A stretch of 64,000 bases of DNA, from assembly GCF_004684095.1 (NCBI RefSeq), contig NZ_SRII01000005.1, forward strand, positions 62,001-126,000, read 5' to 3'. Numbering within the stretch: position 1 is the stretch's first letter; each line of letters starts with the position of its first letter. Positions 1 through 8,846 of this stretch are shown in pieces. The position numbers and the translations under genes are program-made. Source of the DNA: Hymenobacter sp. UV11. Its GTDB lineage: Bacteria; Bacteroidota; Bacteroidia; Cytophagales; Hymenobacteraceae. The notes beneath the pieces were generated by a model. The model ran no database searches and was not told the origin of the DNA. It worked only from the letters and a program-made list of their open reading frames with translations.

Positions 1-315
1 ACTTCTACCCTCACTGTGCCCCTGATGCTTCAGCTCAACACCCACGGCAACAGCCACTTTCACCTGGGCGCGGGGGGCTTTGTGGGCTACCGCCTAGCCA
101 GCTGGACTAAGCTTAAGTATTTCGAGGAAAACACGACCTATAAGGATAAAGACTACGGCTCGTACAACCTCAACGACTGGCAGTATGGCCTACAAGGCAT
201 AATTGGTATCAAGTCGCTGACTTTCTTCGCTAAGTATAATCTCAACCCCCTCTTCCGCGATGGCCAGGGAATTCAGGCCCAAACGCTGAGCTTCGGCCTG
301 CGCCTGCTCCAGTAG
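1..315 (+). CDS. Outer-membrane beta-barrel protein, C-terminal part
   Basis: The frame is open from the first base, so only the last 104 residues of a longer protein are present. They alternate aromatic and polar residues in strand-like blocks (HFHLGAGGFVGYRL, FFAKYNLNPLF) and end with TLSFGLRLLQ, the pattern of a final barrel strand. PorT-like and other outer-membrane barrels of Bacteroidota look like this, but the class cannot be fixed from the tail alone. The TAG stop lies inside the left arm of a palindromic repeat that starts at 311. Confidence 0.6.
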   Translation, partial: TSTLTVPLMLQLNTHGNSHFHLGAGGFVGYRLASWTKLKYFEENTTYKDKDYGSYNLNDWQYGLQGIIGIKSLTFFAKYNLNPLFRDGQGIQAQTLSFGLRLLQ

Positions 316-416
316 CGCGAAGTTTCATTTCGTGCGCGAGCGCCAGCGAGCAGAGCGGAACCGCGCAGTTCTGCCTGCTCGCTGACGCTCGCTCGCAAGC
401 TAAAGCTTACGCTACA
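311..416. repeat. Palindromic element, family S (copy with degenerate right arm)
   Basis: The left arm begins AGTAGCGCGAAG and the right arm ends with CTTACGCTAC, with an inner inverted repeat around GAGCGCCAGCGAGCAG and CTGCTCGCTGACGCTC. The left arm supplies the TAG stop of the upstream plus-strand gene, and the right arm supplies the TAG stop of the convergent minus-strand methyltransferase. Other S copies are near 11988, 22266, 24709 and 38073. Confidence 0.7.
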
Positions 417-1167
417 TATTCCGAAAAAAGTTATCCAGCAGGATGGCGGCCGACACGGCTACGTTCAGACTTTCGGCCCTACCCCCCGGCCCGTGCGGAA
501 TGTGCAGCCGGCTGGTAAGCTGCGCAGCCACGGCCGGGCTGAGGCCATGGCTCTCGCTGCCCATCACCAGCACGCCGGCTGGTTGTAGGTGCAGCTTGTG
601 CACGTTATCGCCTTCGAGGTCAGCGCCAAATATCCCTACCCCTTCGGGTAAGGCTTGAAGCCAGGCGGGCAGGTCCACGTCGGCCCACACGGGCACCCGG
701 CCGAAGGCGCCCATGCTGGCGGCCACGGCTTTGGGGTTGAAGGGGTCGGCGCAGTTTTCGGACAAGACCAGGCCGGGCAGGCCGTACCAGTCGGCCAGGC
801 GCCAGAGGGTGCCGAGGTTGCCGGGGTCGGCCACGTTGTCGAGGGCCAGCACGAGGCGGGTGGCGGGCAGCTGGGGGGGTAGGGCTGGCGCGGGCGGCCG
901 ACGTACTACGGCCAGCGCGGCGGCGTTAGTCTGGAGGGTGCCGAGCTGGGTCAGCTCGTCTTCGGTGGCCAGGTGCAACGGGAAGGCGGGACTGGCGGGC
1001 AGGTGCGCGGCGAAAGCGGCAGTAGCGAGCAGGTGCTCGACTTCGAGGCCCGAGGCGAGCAGTTCTAGCACGCTTTTGGCACCTTCGACCAGAAAGGCGG
1101 CGTGCCGCTGCCGATATTTGCGCTGATGCAGCGACCGAACGTATTTGGCGAGAGCTTTTGAAACCAT
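412..1167 (-). CDS. TrmH/SpoU family RNA 2'-O-methyltransferase
   Basis: 251 residues. An N-terminal substrate-binding domain (about 1-95; EGAKSVLELL) is followed by a SPOUT catalytic domain. The three SpoU motifs are visible: NVADPGNLGTLWR, VMGSESHGLS and IPHGPGGRAESLNVAVS, which form the trefoil-knot S-adenosylmethionine site and carry the catalytic Arg/Asn. The family methylates ribose 2'-OH in rRNA or tRNA; the specific nucleotide cannot be told from sequence. The ATG overlaps the start of the divergent TamL gene by 10 bases, so its promoter must lie inside that gene. Confidence 0.9.
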   Translation of the reverse strand: MVSKALAKYVRSLHQRKYRQRHAAFLVEGAKSVLELLASGLEVEHLLATAAFAAHLPASPAFPLHLATEDELTQLGTLQTNAAALAVVRRPPAPALPPQLPATRLVLALDNVADPGNLGTLWRLADWYGLPGLVLSENCADPFNPKAVAASMGAFGRVPVWADVDLPAWLQALPEGVGIFGADLEGDNVHKLHLQPAGVLVMGSESHGLSPAVAAQLTSRLHIPHGPGGRAESLNVAVSAAILLDNFFRNM

Positions 1168-4013
1168 TAGATAGACAAAGTAACGACCGGGCGCGCTTCG
1201 GTCCGGGCCACCTGGGGGCCTGGCTGCTGCTGGGCCTGGCCGCCCTGCTGCTGGCCGTGGGCTGCTCGCCGCTGCGCCTGCTGGGGCCCAAGCAGCGCCT
1301 GCTCACCAAAATAGCGGTGGAAAGCGAGGGCCTGAGCACGGCCCAGCAGGAGCGTATGCTGACGCTGGTGCAGCAAAAGCCCAACCGCACTATTCCCATT
1401 CCGAAGCTGGCCATCTACCAGTTCGGGCACTCTTTCTACGATTCGGCGCGCATTGAGCGCAAGATTTCGGGCATCAAGAGCAAGTATGCCGACCAGCTGG
1501 CCAATGCCCAGGGCGACTCGGCGCGCACCGGCAAGCTGCTGGCCCGCCGCGACCGCCTCCTGACCCGCAAGCGCACGGCCTTGGAAAAGGGCAACTCCAT
1601 CATGCGCCTGGGCGAGCCGCCCGTCATCTACGACCCTACCCTGAGCCAGCGCACCGTGGACCAGCTCACCACCTACCTGCGCGCGCAGGGCTACTTCCGG
1701 GCCCACGTGGGCTTCACCGACTCGGCCCGCTCCAAGCCCAGCCTCATTGCCAGTGCCCTGCGCACGGTGGGCCTGCGCAAGCCCGTGCGCCCCGTGCCGC
1801 TGCGCGACTCGGCTGGCGGGCGCCTGCACCGGCTCGTGACGGTGACCTACGAAGTGGCCGAAGGCCACGGGTTTACGCTGAGCCGGCTCACGCGCAGCAT
1901 CCCCGACTCGGGGGTGGCCCAGGTGGTGAGCCGGGCGCAGGCCGCTACCCTGCTGCACGTGGGCGATGCCTACAACGAGGACCTCATTGGCCAGGAGCGC
2001 CAGCGCCTCGAAACGCTGCTCAAGAACGCGGGCTACTACGATTTCCGGTCCCAGTACATCACGCTGGAAGCTGACACGAGCTTCGAGAAAGGCCAGGTGA
2101 GGCTCAGCCTGCAAATAGCCAGTCCGCCCGGCGGCCACCGGGCCTACCGGCTGCGCGACGTGGTGGTAATAAGTGATGTGACCCAGGCGCGGGCGCTGCG
2201 GCTGGCCTCGGGCGACACAACCCGGCCGGGCCGTCGGCGGCTGCGCCAGGCTGCGGCCGCCGACACGACTACCCTACCCGGCCAGGTAGCGGCCGGCGCG
2301 GCTACTTCCGGCACCGGCCGCATCTCCACGGCGGCCATGCCGGCGGGCGTGACGCCGGCCGCCGTATCGGACACACTCGCGGCCCGGCGGCTGCGGCGCA
2401 CGGGCCGCGCTCTGGTGCCGCGCGATACCCTGCGCCAGGACTCGGTGCTGTTTCTGAGCCGGGGCCCGGCGGCCATCAGCCCCAGTATTCTGGCCCGGCA
2501 GATAGCCGTGCGCCCCAACCAGCTCTACAACCTCACCCGCACCCAGCGCACCCAGCGCCAGCTTTCCAGCCTCGACATGTTCCGGTTTAATACCCTGAGC
2601 TACCGCAAGGTGGAAGCTAGAAACAGTTCCGAAGCAGAGGCCGACAGCAGCCAGCAGCTAACGTCGACTTCGCCCGCTGGCCCGGCCCCTACCCCCGCCG
2701 CGCCGGGCTACCTCGATGCTATTATTACGACTTCGCCCAACCCGCGCTTTTCCGAAACCACTGAGGCGGGCGGCACCTACGTGGCCGGCCTGCTGGGGCC
2801 TTTCGGCAACCTGCGCCTGAAGTGGCGCAATCCCTTTGGCGGGGCCGAAGTGCTGGAGCTGAGTGCCCGCGCCGGCCTGGAGGGCCAGCTGGCCCAGGTG
2901 GGCGACAGTAGCAATATCGCCGCCACCTACACGGTGCAGTTCGGAACCACGGCCGCCCTGTTGGTACCCCAGGTGCTGGCTCCTTTTCACCTGGGCGACC
3001 TGCTGCGCAACTACAACCCGCACACCCGCCTGGCCCTGTCCACGACGTATACCTCCAGCACCTACTACACGCGCAGCAACACGGAGCTTACCTTCGATTA
3101 TCTCTGGAACACGTCGGCTTATCAGCAATATACGTTTACGCCGGTCGACCTGGGCCTGGTGCGCACCCGCAATATCAGCGCTTTTTACCAAGAGCGCCTC
3201 AACTACCTGCGCGACTCGCTGGGCAGCCCGCTCTACCGCTCGTTTCAGCCCATCTACGAGCCGAGCTTTAGCTTCACCTCGCTCTACAACTCTAACGACC
3301 TCACCCAAACCCGCAACGCCCACTACCTGCGGCTGTTTGTGGAGCTGGGTGGCCTCACGCGCGGCCTCTACCGCGAGGCGGGCTGGTTTAAGAATACCGA
3401 CCTCTCGGTCTACAACTTCGCTAAAATCACGGCCGACTACCGCCGCTACTACAAGCTATCGCCCACCACTTACCTGGCCTGGCGGCTAAACGGGGGGGTA
3501 GTGCACGCCCTCACCACCACGCCCGAACAGGCTAACAATCCCTATATTCTGCCCTACGACAAGTACCTGTTTGCGGGCGGGGCCAACAGCGTACGCGCCT
3601 GGACGGCCCGCCGCCTGGGCACCGGCTCCTACGCCACGCGCTTTGCCAAGGGCGACCGCGACTACTATACGGAGCAACCCGGCGAGCTGCTGCTCGAAGG
3701 CTCGCTGGAATATCGCTTCCCCGTGTACTCATTCGTTAAAGGCGCGCTCTTTACCGATTTTGGCAACGTCTGGACCTTGCAATCCGATACCAAGCGGCCG
3801 GGGGCCGAGTTTTTGGTTGACCGTTTCTACAAGCAGTTTGCAGTGGGCTCGGGCTTTGGCATCCGCATGGATTTTACCTTCCTCATCCTGCGCTTCGACG
3901 TCGCCACCAAGGTCTACGACCCCACCGACCCCGACCCCTGGCGCATTAGCAATGCGCTGCGTGCAACGAAGAACCAGACGGTTATCAATGTGGGCCTTGG
4001 CTATCCTTTTTAA
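1158..4013 (+). CDS. tamL: TamL-type lipoprotein, BamA/TamA family (Omp85)
   Basis: 951 residues. The N-terminus has a hydrophobic segment ending in a lipobox-like LLLAVGCS, so it should be a lipoprotein, as in the Bacteroidota TamL branch of Omp85. POTRA-like repeats fill roughly 40-330 (VTVTYEVAEGHGFTLS; NAGYYDF). A low-complexity Arg/Ala/Thr-rich insert spans about 350-430. The 16-stranded barrel occupies the C-terminal half, with YLFAGGANSVRAWTARRLG matching the conserved Omp85 RGY-type loop and a terminal VINVGLGYPF strand. TamL is thought to work with TamB in lipid or protein transport to the outer membrane. No tamB is in the window. The only available start is TTG, overlapping the divergent neighbour. 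Confidence 0.85.
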   Translation: MKPLDRQSNDRARFGPGHLGAWLLLGLAALLLAVGCSPLRLLGPKQRLLTKIAVESEGLSTAQQERMLTLVQQKPNRTIPIPKLAIYQFGHSFYDSARIERKISGIKSKYADQLANAQGDSARTGKLLARRDRLLTRKRTALEKGNSIMRLGEPPVIYDPTLSQRTVDQLTTYLRAQGYFRAHVGFTDSARSKPSLIASALRTVGLRKPVRPVPLRDSAGGRLHRLVTVTYEVAEGHGFTLSRLTRSIPDSGVAQVVSRAQAATLLHVGDAYNEDLIGQERQRLETLLKNAGYYDFRSQYITLEADTSFEKGQVRLSLQIASPPGGHRAYRLRDVVVISDVTQARALRLASGDTTRPGRRRLRQAAAADTTTLPGQVAAGAATSGTGRISTAAMPAGVTPAAVSDTLAARRLRRTGRALVPRDTLRQDSVLFLSRGPAAISPSILARQIAVRPNQLYNLTRTQRTQRQLSSLDMFRFNTLSYRKVEARNSSEAEADSSQQLTSTSPAGPAPTPAAPGYLDAIITTSPNPRFSETTEAGGTYVAGLLGPFGNLRLKWRNPFGGAEVLELSARAGLEGQLAQVGDSSNIAATYTVQFGTTAALLVPQVLAPFHLGDLLRNYNPHTRLALSTTYTSSTYYTRSNTELTFDYLWNTSAYQQYTFTPVDLGLVRTRNISAFYQERLNYLRDSLGSPLYRSFQPIYEPSFSFTSLYNSNDLTQTRNAHYLRLFVELGGLTRGLYREAGWFKNTDLSVYNFAKITADYRRYYKLSPTTYLAWRLNGGVVHALTTTPEQANNPYILPYDKYLFAGGANSVRAWTARRLGTGSYATRFAKGDRDYYTEQPGELLLEGSLEYRFPVYSFVKGALFTDFGNVWTLQSDTKRPGAEFLVDRFYKQFAVGSGFGIRMDFTFLILRFDVATKVYDPTDPDPWRISNALRATKNQTVINVGLGYPF

Positions 4014-4038
4014 GGGGGTAGGGGTTACGTAAAAACGT

Positions 4039-4130
4039 CTGTCATTGCGAGCAACGCGAAGCAATCGCACCAGAACGATACCCGCACAAGTCGTTCTGGT
4101 GCGATTGCTTCGCGTTGCTCGCAATGACAG
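4039..4130. repeat. Palindromic element, family R (copy 1)
   Basis: A perfect inverted repeat with 40-base arms and a 12-base loop, beginning CTGTCATTGCGAGCAACG. It lies between convergent tamL and the E1 dehydrogenase gene, where the hairpin could also end transcription. Other R copies begin near 6372, 7410, 13563, 42897 and 44316. Confidence 0.85.
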
Positions 4131-4148
4131 GCGAGTATTGTATTGCCT

Positions 4149-6296
4149 CTAATAAGCCAGCAGCTCGCCCAGCACTACCCCCACTTTTTCGGCGCTGGGC
4201 AGCATCTGCTTTTCCAGCTCCACGTTGAGCGGAATAGCGGGCAGGTTGGCGGCGCCGAGGGTGCGCACGGGCGCGTCGAGCTCCAGGAAGCAGTGGGTTT
4301 GGATGCGGCCGGCCAGGCTTTCGGCGAAGGAGTTGAGCAGCGGCTCTTCGGTAAGCACCAGGATTTTGCCGTGGCGGCGCACGGCGGCCCGCACGCCGTC
4401 CCAGTCGAGGGGGTTGAGGGTGCGCAGGTCGAGTACCTCCACGCGGCCAGGGTAGGCGCGGCTGGCGGTGCGGGCCCAGTGCACGCCCATGCCGTAGGTG
4501 ATGACCACGCAGGTGCTACCCCGGCGCAGGGCGTCGGCGTCGGCGGCCTGGGCCACGGCGGCGCGGCCCAGCGGAATGACGTAGCCAGCGGCCGGCTCCA
4601 CGGTTTTGGCATCTTCGGTGCCGGGCACTTTACTCCAGTATAAGCCCTTGTGCTCCAGCAATACCACCGGGTTAGGGTCAAGAAAAGCTGCACGCAGCAG
4701 GCCCTTCATATCAGCGGCATTGCTCGGGTACACCACCTTGATGCCGCGGATAGTGAGCAGCGTGCTTTCGATGGAGCCCGAGTGGTAGGGCCCGCCCCCT
4801 CCATAGGCGCCCACCGGCACCCGAATGAGCGCCGGCACCGGAAACTTGCCCAGGCTCAGATAGCACGACTTCGACAGCTCTTCGACCAGTTGGTTGAGCG
4901 CCGGCCAGATGTAGTCGGCAAACTGAATCTCGACGATGGGCCGCACGCCCACGGCCGCCATGCCCGCCGTGCTGCCCACAATGTAGGCCTCCTGAATGGG
5001 CGTGTTGAATACGCGCCGGTCGCCGTACTTTTTGGCCAGCAGCGCCGCCTCGCGGAATACCCCGCCCAGCTCGCCGCCCACGTCCTGGCCGTAGAATAGG
5101 GCCTCGGGAAACTCCCGCAGAATATCGTCCACGGCGTGCAGGGCGGCGTCCACCATCAGCGCTTTGGGGGCGCCGGCGGGGGCGCGCTCGCCGGCTTCTT
5201 CCAGCACGGCGGGCGGCGCAAACTCGTGGTCGGCGAAGGTGGCGGGGTCGGGGTCGGGCGCGGCGAGGGCGGCGGCCCAGTCGGCGGCCACGGTGGCGCG
5301 GGCCTGCTCAACTAGGGCGACCAGGTCGGCTTCGCTGGCGCCGGTGTGGCGCAGGCGGCGGTGCAGGCGCGGCAGCGGGTCGTTGAGCTGGTGCTCGGTG
5401 AGGTTGTCGCCGCGGTACCACTCGCGGCGCACGCCGCTGGTGTGGTGGCCCAGCAGCGGGCACTTGGCGTGCACCAGCGCCGGCCCGCGCCGCTGGCGCA
5501 CGTGCGAAAACGCTTCGCGCAGGCCGATGTACGACGATACCATGTCGGCCCCATCCACCCGCACCCGGTGCAGGCCGGGAAAGCCGGCGGCAAACTCGTA
5601 GGCATCCATTGCCCGCATTTCCTTGCCGGTGGCCGAGATACCCCAGTCGTTGTCCTGCACCAGGTACACGATGGGCAGCTGGTGTAGCACAGCCATTTGC
5701 AGGGCTTCGCTCACTTCGCCCTCCGTCATGGCCCCATCGCCGATAGAGCAGAGCACCAGGGGTTTGGCGCTCGTGGGGCTGGCCACCTCCGCGGGCACTA
5801 GCTCGCTGGCCGGGGCTTCGCGGTTGATTTTCAGCTTCTGCCCTTCCAAGTACTTAATAGCCTGCGCCATGCCGGTGGCCGGAATGGCTTGCATGCCGGT
5901 AGCCGAGCTTTGGTGCGGAATAATGGGCATGCCCGGCCGCCGCAGGCTGGGGTGGCTGTAGTAGGTGCGGCCGCCGCTGAAGGGGTCGTCGCGCTTGGCT
6001 AAGAGCTGGAGCATCAGCTCGTAGGGGCGCAGGCCCAGGCCCAGCAGCAGGGCATCGTCGCGGTAGTAGGGGGTAGCGTAGTCGTGCTCGGTGAGCAGGA
6101 AAGCCGCCGCCAGCTGCACGGCCTCGTGGCCGCGGGCGGTGGCGTGCACGTAGCGGGAGGCCACGGTTTTCTGGGCTTCGTAGAGGGCAGCCATTTCGGC
6201 GGCCGTGTGCATGAGCAGGTAGGCGCGGGCGAGCAGGTTGGTTTCGGGTACGGCCGGAGTAGCCGCGGGGGGGGCGGCGGAGGCGTCAGCGGGCAT
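4149..6296 (-). CDS. Keto acid dehydrogenase E1, fused alpha and beta subunits
   Basis: 715 residues. The alpha part (1 to about 370) holds the thiamine diphosphate motif GDGAMTEGEVSEAL ending in QDNDWGIS. The beta part (about 380-715) holds NTPIQEAYIVGSTAGMA with the catalytic Glu, AYGGGGPYHSGSIE, and a transketolase C-terminal domain (VLDLRTLNPLDWD). It should decarboxylate a branched-chain 2-oxo acid or pyruvate and acetylate the lipoyl group of an E2 partner. Fusion of both subunits is common in Bacteroidota. No E2 or E3 gene is nearby. Substrate assignment (2-oxoisovalerate versus pyruvate) is inference. Confidence 0.88.
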   Translation of the reverse strand: MPADASAAPPAATPAVPETNLLARAYLLMHTAAEMAALYEAQKTVASRYVHATARGHEAVQLAAAFLLTEHDYATPYYRDDALLLGLGLRPYELMLQLLAKRDDPFSGGRTYYSHPSLRRPGMPIIPHQSSATGMQAIPATGMAQAIKYLEGQKLKINREAPASELVPAEVASPTSAKPLVLCSIGDGAMTEGEVSEALQMAVLHQLPIVYLVQDNDWGISATGKEMRAMDAYEFAAGFPGLHRVRVDGADMVSSYIGLREAFSHVRQRRGPALVHAKCPLLGHHTSGVRREWYRGDNLTEHQLNDPLPRLHRRLRHTGASEADLVALVEQARATVAADWAAALAAPDPDPATFADHEFAPPAVLEEAGERAPAGAPKALMVDAALHAVDDILREFPEALFYGQDVGGELGGVFREAALLAKKYGDRRVFNTPIQEAYIVGSTAGMAAVGVRPIVEIQFADYIWPALNQLVEELSKSCYLSLGKFPVPALIRVPVGAYGGGGPYHSGSIESTLLTIRGIKVVYPSNAADMKGLLRAAFLDPNPVVLLEHKGLYWSKVPGTEDAKTVEPAAGYVIPLGRAAVAQAADADALRRGSTCVVITYGMGVHWARTASRAYPGRVEVLDLRTLNPLDWDGVRAAVRRHGKILVLTEEPLLNSFAESLAGRIQTHCFLELDAPVRTLGAANLPAIPLNVELEKQMLPSAEKVGVVLGELLAY

Positions 6297-6371
6297 GGGC
6301 AGGGTAGGGAGAGCCAGTGGGAATGGTAAAATTACGCCTTAGCCCGACCTTTGTAAGTGAGAAACGCTAAT

Positions 6372-6470
6372 CGGTTGTCATTGCGAGCGCAGCGTGGCAA
6401 TCGCACCCGCACGAAATCCGAACGACTCGTTCTGGTGCGATTGCCGCGCTGCGCTCGCAATGACAACCGA
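6372..6470. repeat. Palindromic element, family R (copy 2)
   Basis: Arms begin CGGTTGTCATTGCGAGCGCA and end with the complement at AATGACAACCG. It sits between the divergent E1 dehydrogenase and hemF genes. Reading through it adds a false extension (LSLRAQRGN...RCARNDN) to the hemF frame. Confidence 0.8.
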
Positions 6471-6500
6471 TTACCCACTGCCCATCACCCCCTACCCCCT

Positions 6501-7397
6501 ATGTCCCGCCACGATATTGCCGCCCGGCTCCAGGATTTTCAAACCCGCCTCTGCACCCAGCTCGAAGCCGCCGACGGCGGCAGCGCCCGCTTTGGGCAAG
6601 ACGACTGGCAGCGGCCCGGTGGCGGCGGCGGCCACTCGCGGGTGCTCGAAGGCGGCGCTATCCTCGAAAAAGGGGGGGTAGGGTTTTCCGAAGTGCAGGG
6701 CGAATTAAGCGCCGCCGCCGCCGCCCAGCTGCACCTACCCGACCCGCATTTTTTCGCCACCGGCGTGAGCGTGGTGTTGCACCCGCGTAGCCCGCGCGTG
6801 CCCATCATCCACATGAATGTGCGGTATTTTGAGGCCGGCAACGGCGAGGCGTGGTTTGGCGGCGGCATCGACCTGACGCCCATTTACGTGGACGAAGCCC
6901 AGGCCCGGCGCTTCCACGAGCGCCTCAAGGCGGCCTGCGACAAGCACAACCCCGCTTACTATCCCAAGTACACGCGCTGGGCCGATGACTACTTCTACCT
7001 GCCTCACCGCCACGAAACCAGGGGGGTAGGCGGTATTTTCTTCGACCGCCTCACCGTGGGCCAGGACGGTACCGTGGAAGAATTATTCGCCTTCGTGCAG
7101 GACGTGGCCGAGGTTTTCGGGCCCTACTACGCCGAGCTGATGGCCGAAAACCACGCCCTGCCCTTCACCGAGCGCGAGGAAGCCTGGCAGACGCTGCGCC
7201 GCAACCGCTACGCCGAATTCAACCTGGCCTTCGACCGCGGTACCCGTTTCGGCCTCGAAACCGGCGGCCGCACCGAGAGCATTCTCATGAGCCTCCCCCC
7301 CCGCTGCGGCTGGAGCTACAACCCCGCCCCGCCCGAGGCCGGCTCGCCCGAGGCCACCACGCTCAATTGGCTGCGCAAGGGCGTGGAGTGGGTGTAG
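6501..7397 (+). CDS. hemF: Oxygen-dependent coproporphyrinogen III oxidase
   Basis: 298 residues, the usual size. HemF converts coproporphyrinogen III to protoporphyrinogen IX with O2, a late step of haem synthesis in the cytoplasm. Family blocks are clear: FHMNVRYFE-like IHMNVRYFE, WFGGGIDLTP, HYPKYTRWADDYFYLPHR-like YPKYTRWADDYFYLPHR, GGIFFD, RRNRYAEFNLAFDRGTRFGLETGGRTESILMSLPP. The frame is open further upstream, but that part is a palindromic repeat. The ATG at 6501 gives MSRHDIAARL and the expected length. The protein includes EKGGVGF written as GGG GGG GTA GGG, one of the recurrent CCTACCCCC words in complement. Confidence 0.95.
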   Translation: MSRHDIAARLQDFQTRLCTQLEAADGGSARFGQDDWQRPGGGGGHSRVLEGGAILEKGGVGFSEVQGELSAAAAAQLHLPDPHFFATGVSVVLHPRSPRVPIIHMNVRYFEAGNGEAWFGGGIDLTPIYVDEAQARRFHERLKAACDKHNPAYYPKYTRWADDYFYLPHRHETRGVGGIFFDRLTVGQDGTVEELFAFVQDVAEVFGPYYAELMAENHALPFTEREEAWQTLRRNRYAEFNLAFDRGTRFGLETGGRTESILMSLPPRCGWSYNPAPPEAGSPEATTLNWLRKGVEWV

Positions 7398-7409
7398 AAC
7401 GTAAAAGTC

Positions 7410-7522
7410 GGTTGTCATTGCGAGGAGGAACGACGAAGCAATCTTTCCTTCCGGGCGCACAGATTCGCCAAACGGAAATCAACGACCAGGAAAGATTGCT
7501 TCGCAGGCTCGCAATGACAACC
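7410..7522. repeat. Palindromic element, family R (copy 3)
   Basis: Arms start GGTTGTCATTGCGAGGAGGA and close with CTCGCAATGACAACC. The inner pair is AGCAATCTTTCCT and AGGAAAGATTGCT. It separates hemF from the PAP2 gene on the same strand. Confidence 0.8.
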
Positions 7523-7530
7523 ATACTTTC

Positions 7531-8121
7531 ATGCCCCTATCCCCCTTCTTACACCAAATCACCGACTTTGACCACCTCGTACTGCTGGCCGTCAACCACG
7601 CGCGCACCCCAGCCCTGGATGCGGTGATGACGTTTGCGTCGCAGATTAAGGTGTGGTTTCCGTTTTACGCGGTGCTGCTGGGCTGGCTCATCTACCATTT
7701 TCGGCGCCGGGCCGCGCTGCTGGTGCCGCTGCTGGCCGCCACCGTGGCCTTGGCCGACAGCATCACGAGCCGCATTTTCAAGCCCTGGGCGGCCCGCCCC
7801 CGCCCCTGCCACGCCGCCGACCTGGCCGCGCAGCTCTACCTGCCCGATGGCTGCGGCGGGCAATACGGCTTTATGTCGTCCCACGCCGCCAACTCGATGG
7901 GGCTGGCCGTTTTTCTGCTCCTAACGCTGCCCGCCGGCCGCTTTCGCGCCCTCAAAATCGGCGTATTTCTGTGGGCGCTGCTCATTTCGTACAGCCGCGT
8001 GTACCTGGCGGCGCACTACCCCATCGACGTGCTGGGCGGCTGGCTGGTGGGCGCTACGCTGGGCGCGGGCGCGGCGTGGGCCTTCCGGCGCTGGGATGGG
8101 GGATTATTAACCGATAAATAG
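7531..8121 (+). CDS. PAP2 family phosphatase, membrane-bound
   Basis: 196 residues with five or six hydrophobic segments. All three acid-phosphatase motifs are present: KX6RP (K84 to R91-P92), an SSHAAN version of PSGH (H118), and SRX5HX3D (S155-R156, H162, D166). Such proteins dephosphorylate lipid phosphates such as phosphatidic acid or undecaprenyl pyrophosphate at the outer face of the inner membrane. The exact substrate is not evident. The gene follows hemF after a palindromic repeat. Confidence 0.88.
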   Translation: MPLSPFLHQITDFDHLVLLAVNHARTPALDAVMTFASQIKVWFPFYAVLLGWLIYHFRRRAALLVPLLAATVALADSITSRIFKPWAARPRPCHAADLAAQLYLPDGCGGQYGFMSSHAANSMGLAVFLLLTLPAGRFRALKIGVFLWALLISYSRVYLAAHYPIDVLGGWLVGATLGAGAAWAFRRWDGGLLTDK

Positions 8122-8132
8122 CTTAGCTCTGG

Positions 8133-8522
8133 CTATCTAACCGATTTACCTGCTGGTACCACTTCACGAGTTGAATCTGGGATTAGCAAAGAAGCTTGTG
8201 GCACGTAGCCCGAAAAACCAGAAGAGAGTTGGGTTACGCAGCACCAACCGGAGGGTTGAATAGCAGTTAAGTCTACCATATCACCCATTTCGACAGAAGT
8301 AACGACGTGAGAGGTAGCTCCTGTATTAGCCTCTGTGTACAGCATAACGTTTTGTCCTATCACCTTCACTGGATGTTGAGCAATTAATGGCAGCTTATGC
8401 CCTACCAAGTAGATTGATAGCATCATAAACGTGTTTATTGCAAAAACCCAGATAACGAGCGATACCCATTTTACGCGCCAGACGCCAACGTGCTTTTCAA
8501 CTGGCAAAAACTTAAAAGCCAT
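8133..8522 (-). CDS. Membrane-anchored protein with SH3-like domain
   Basis: 129 residues. One hydrophobic segment lies at about 17-42 (WVSLVIWVFAINTFMMLSIY). The C-terminal part (about 58-112), VMLYTEANTGATSHVV to GFSGYVPQASLL, looks like a bacterial SH3b fold, with the characteristic GYVP near the end. Function is not recognised. The gene is visibly less GC-rich than its neighbours and uses more A/T-ending codons, so it may be a recent arrival. Confidence 0.55.
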   Translation of the reverse strand: MAFKFLPVEKHVGVWRVKWVSLVIWVFAINTFMMLSIYLVGHKLPLIAQHPVKVIGQNVMLYTEANTGATSHVVTSVEMGDMVDLTAIQPSGWCCVTQLSSGFSGYVPQASLLIPDSTREVVPAGKSVR

Positions 8523-8575
8523 AGTTGCTTATCATTGCAGACCAATCATTCATCTGCAAGGTAAATAGCACTTGA

Positions 8576-8779
8576 TTACTCCGCTGGCTCGCGGTTGCCG
8601 GTGTGGCCGTCGCCGTGGTCGCCCTGGCCGGGCTTGCTGGTTTCCTTGGCGTTGTGGCGGTCGTCTTGCGAGAGGGAGCGGTTGAGGTCTACCGAGGTGT
8701 CAATCTGGCCGTCGTCGTCGCGGCGGATGTAGCGCTTGTCGCCGGGGTTGGGTTCGATTTCTTCGCGTTTGTGGGCCAT
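8576..8779 (-). CDS. Small hydrophilic hypothetical protein
   Basis: 67 residues, highly charged and without a signal peptide or membrane segment (MAHKREEIEPNPGDKRYIRR; ends GDHGDGHTGNREPAE). It is probably intrinsically disordered and could be a stress-related small protein. No family is recognised. It is translated in the same direction as ribE downstream, with a 67-base gap on its upstream side. Confidence 0.45.
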   Translation of the reverse strand: MAHKREEIEPNPGDKRYIRRDDDGQIDTSVDLNRSLSQDDRHNAKETSKPGQGDHGDGHTGNREPAE

Positions 8780-8846
8780 GAGGGGGGTAGGTGGCCGGGA
8801 TGTGACGGGCCGCCTACCCCTGCTTTACGCGCCCAAGACCAACTAG

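Noticed and set aside
6357..6500. N-terminal extension of HemF
   Set aside because: The extra codons lie in a family R palindrome and in a non-conserved region. HemF length is correct from 6501.
8576..8779. Small protein as a toxin or antitoxin
   Set aside because: No partner gene and no typical fold; it is only a short charged protein.
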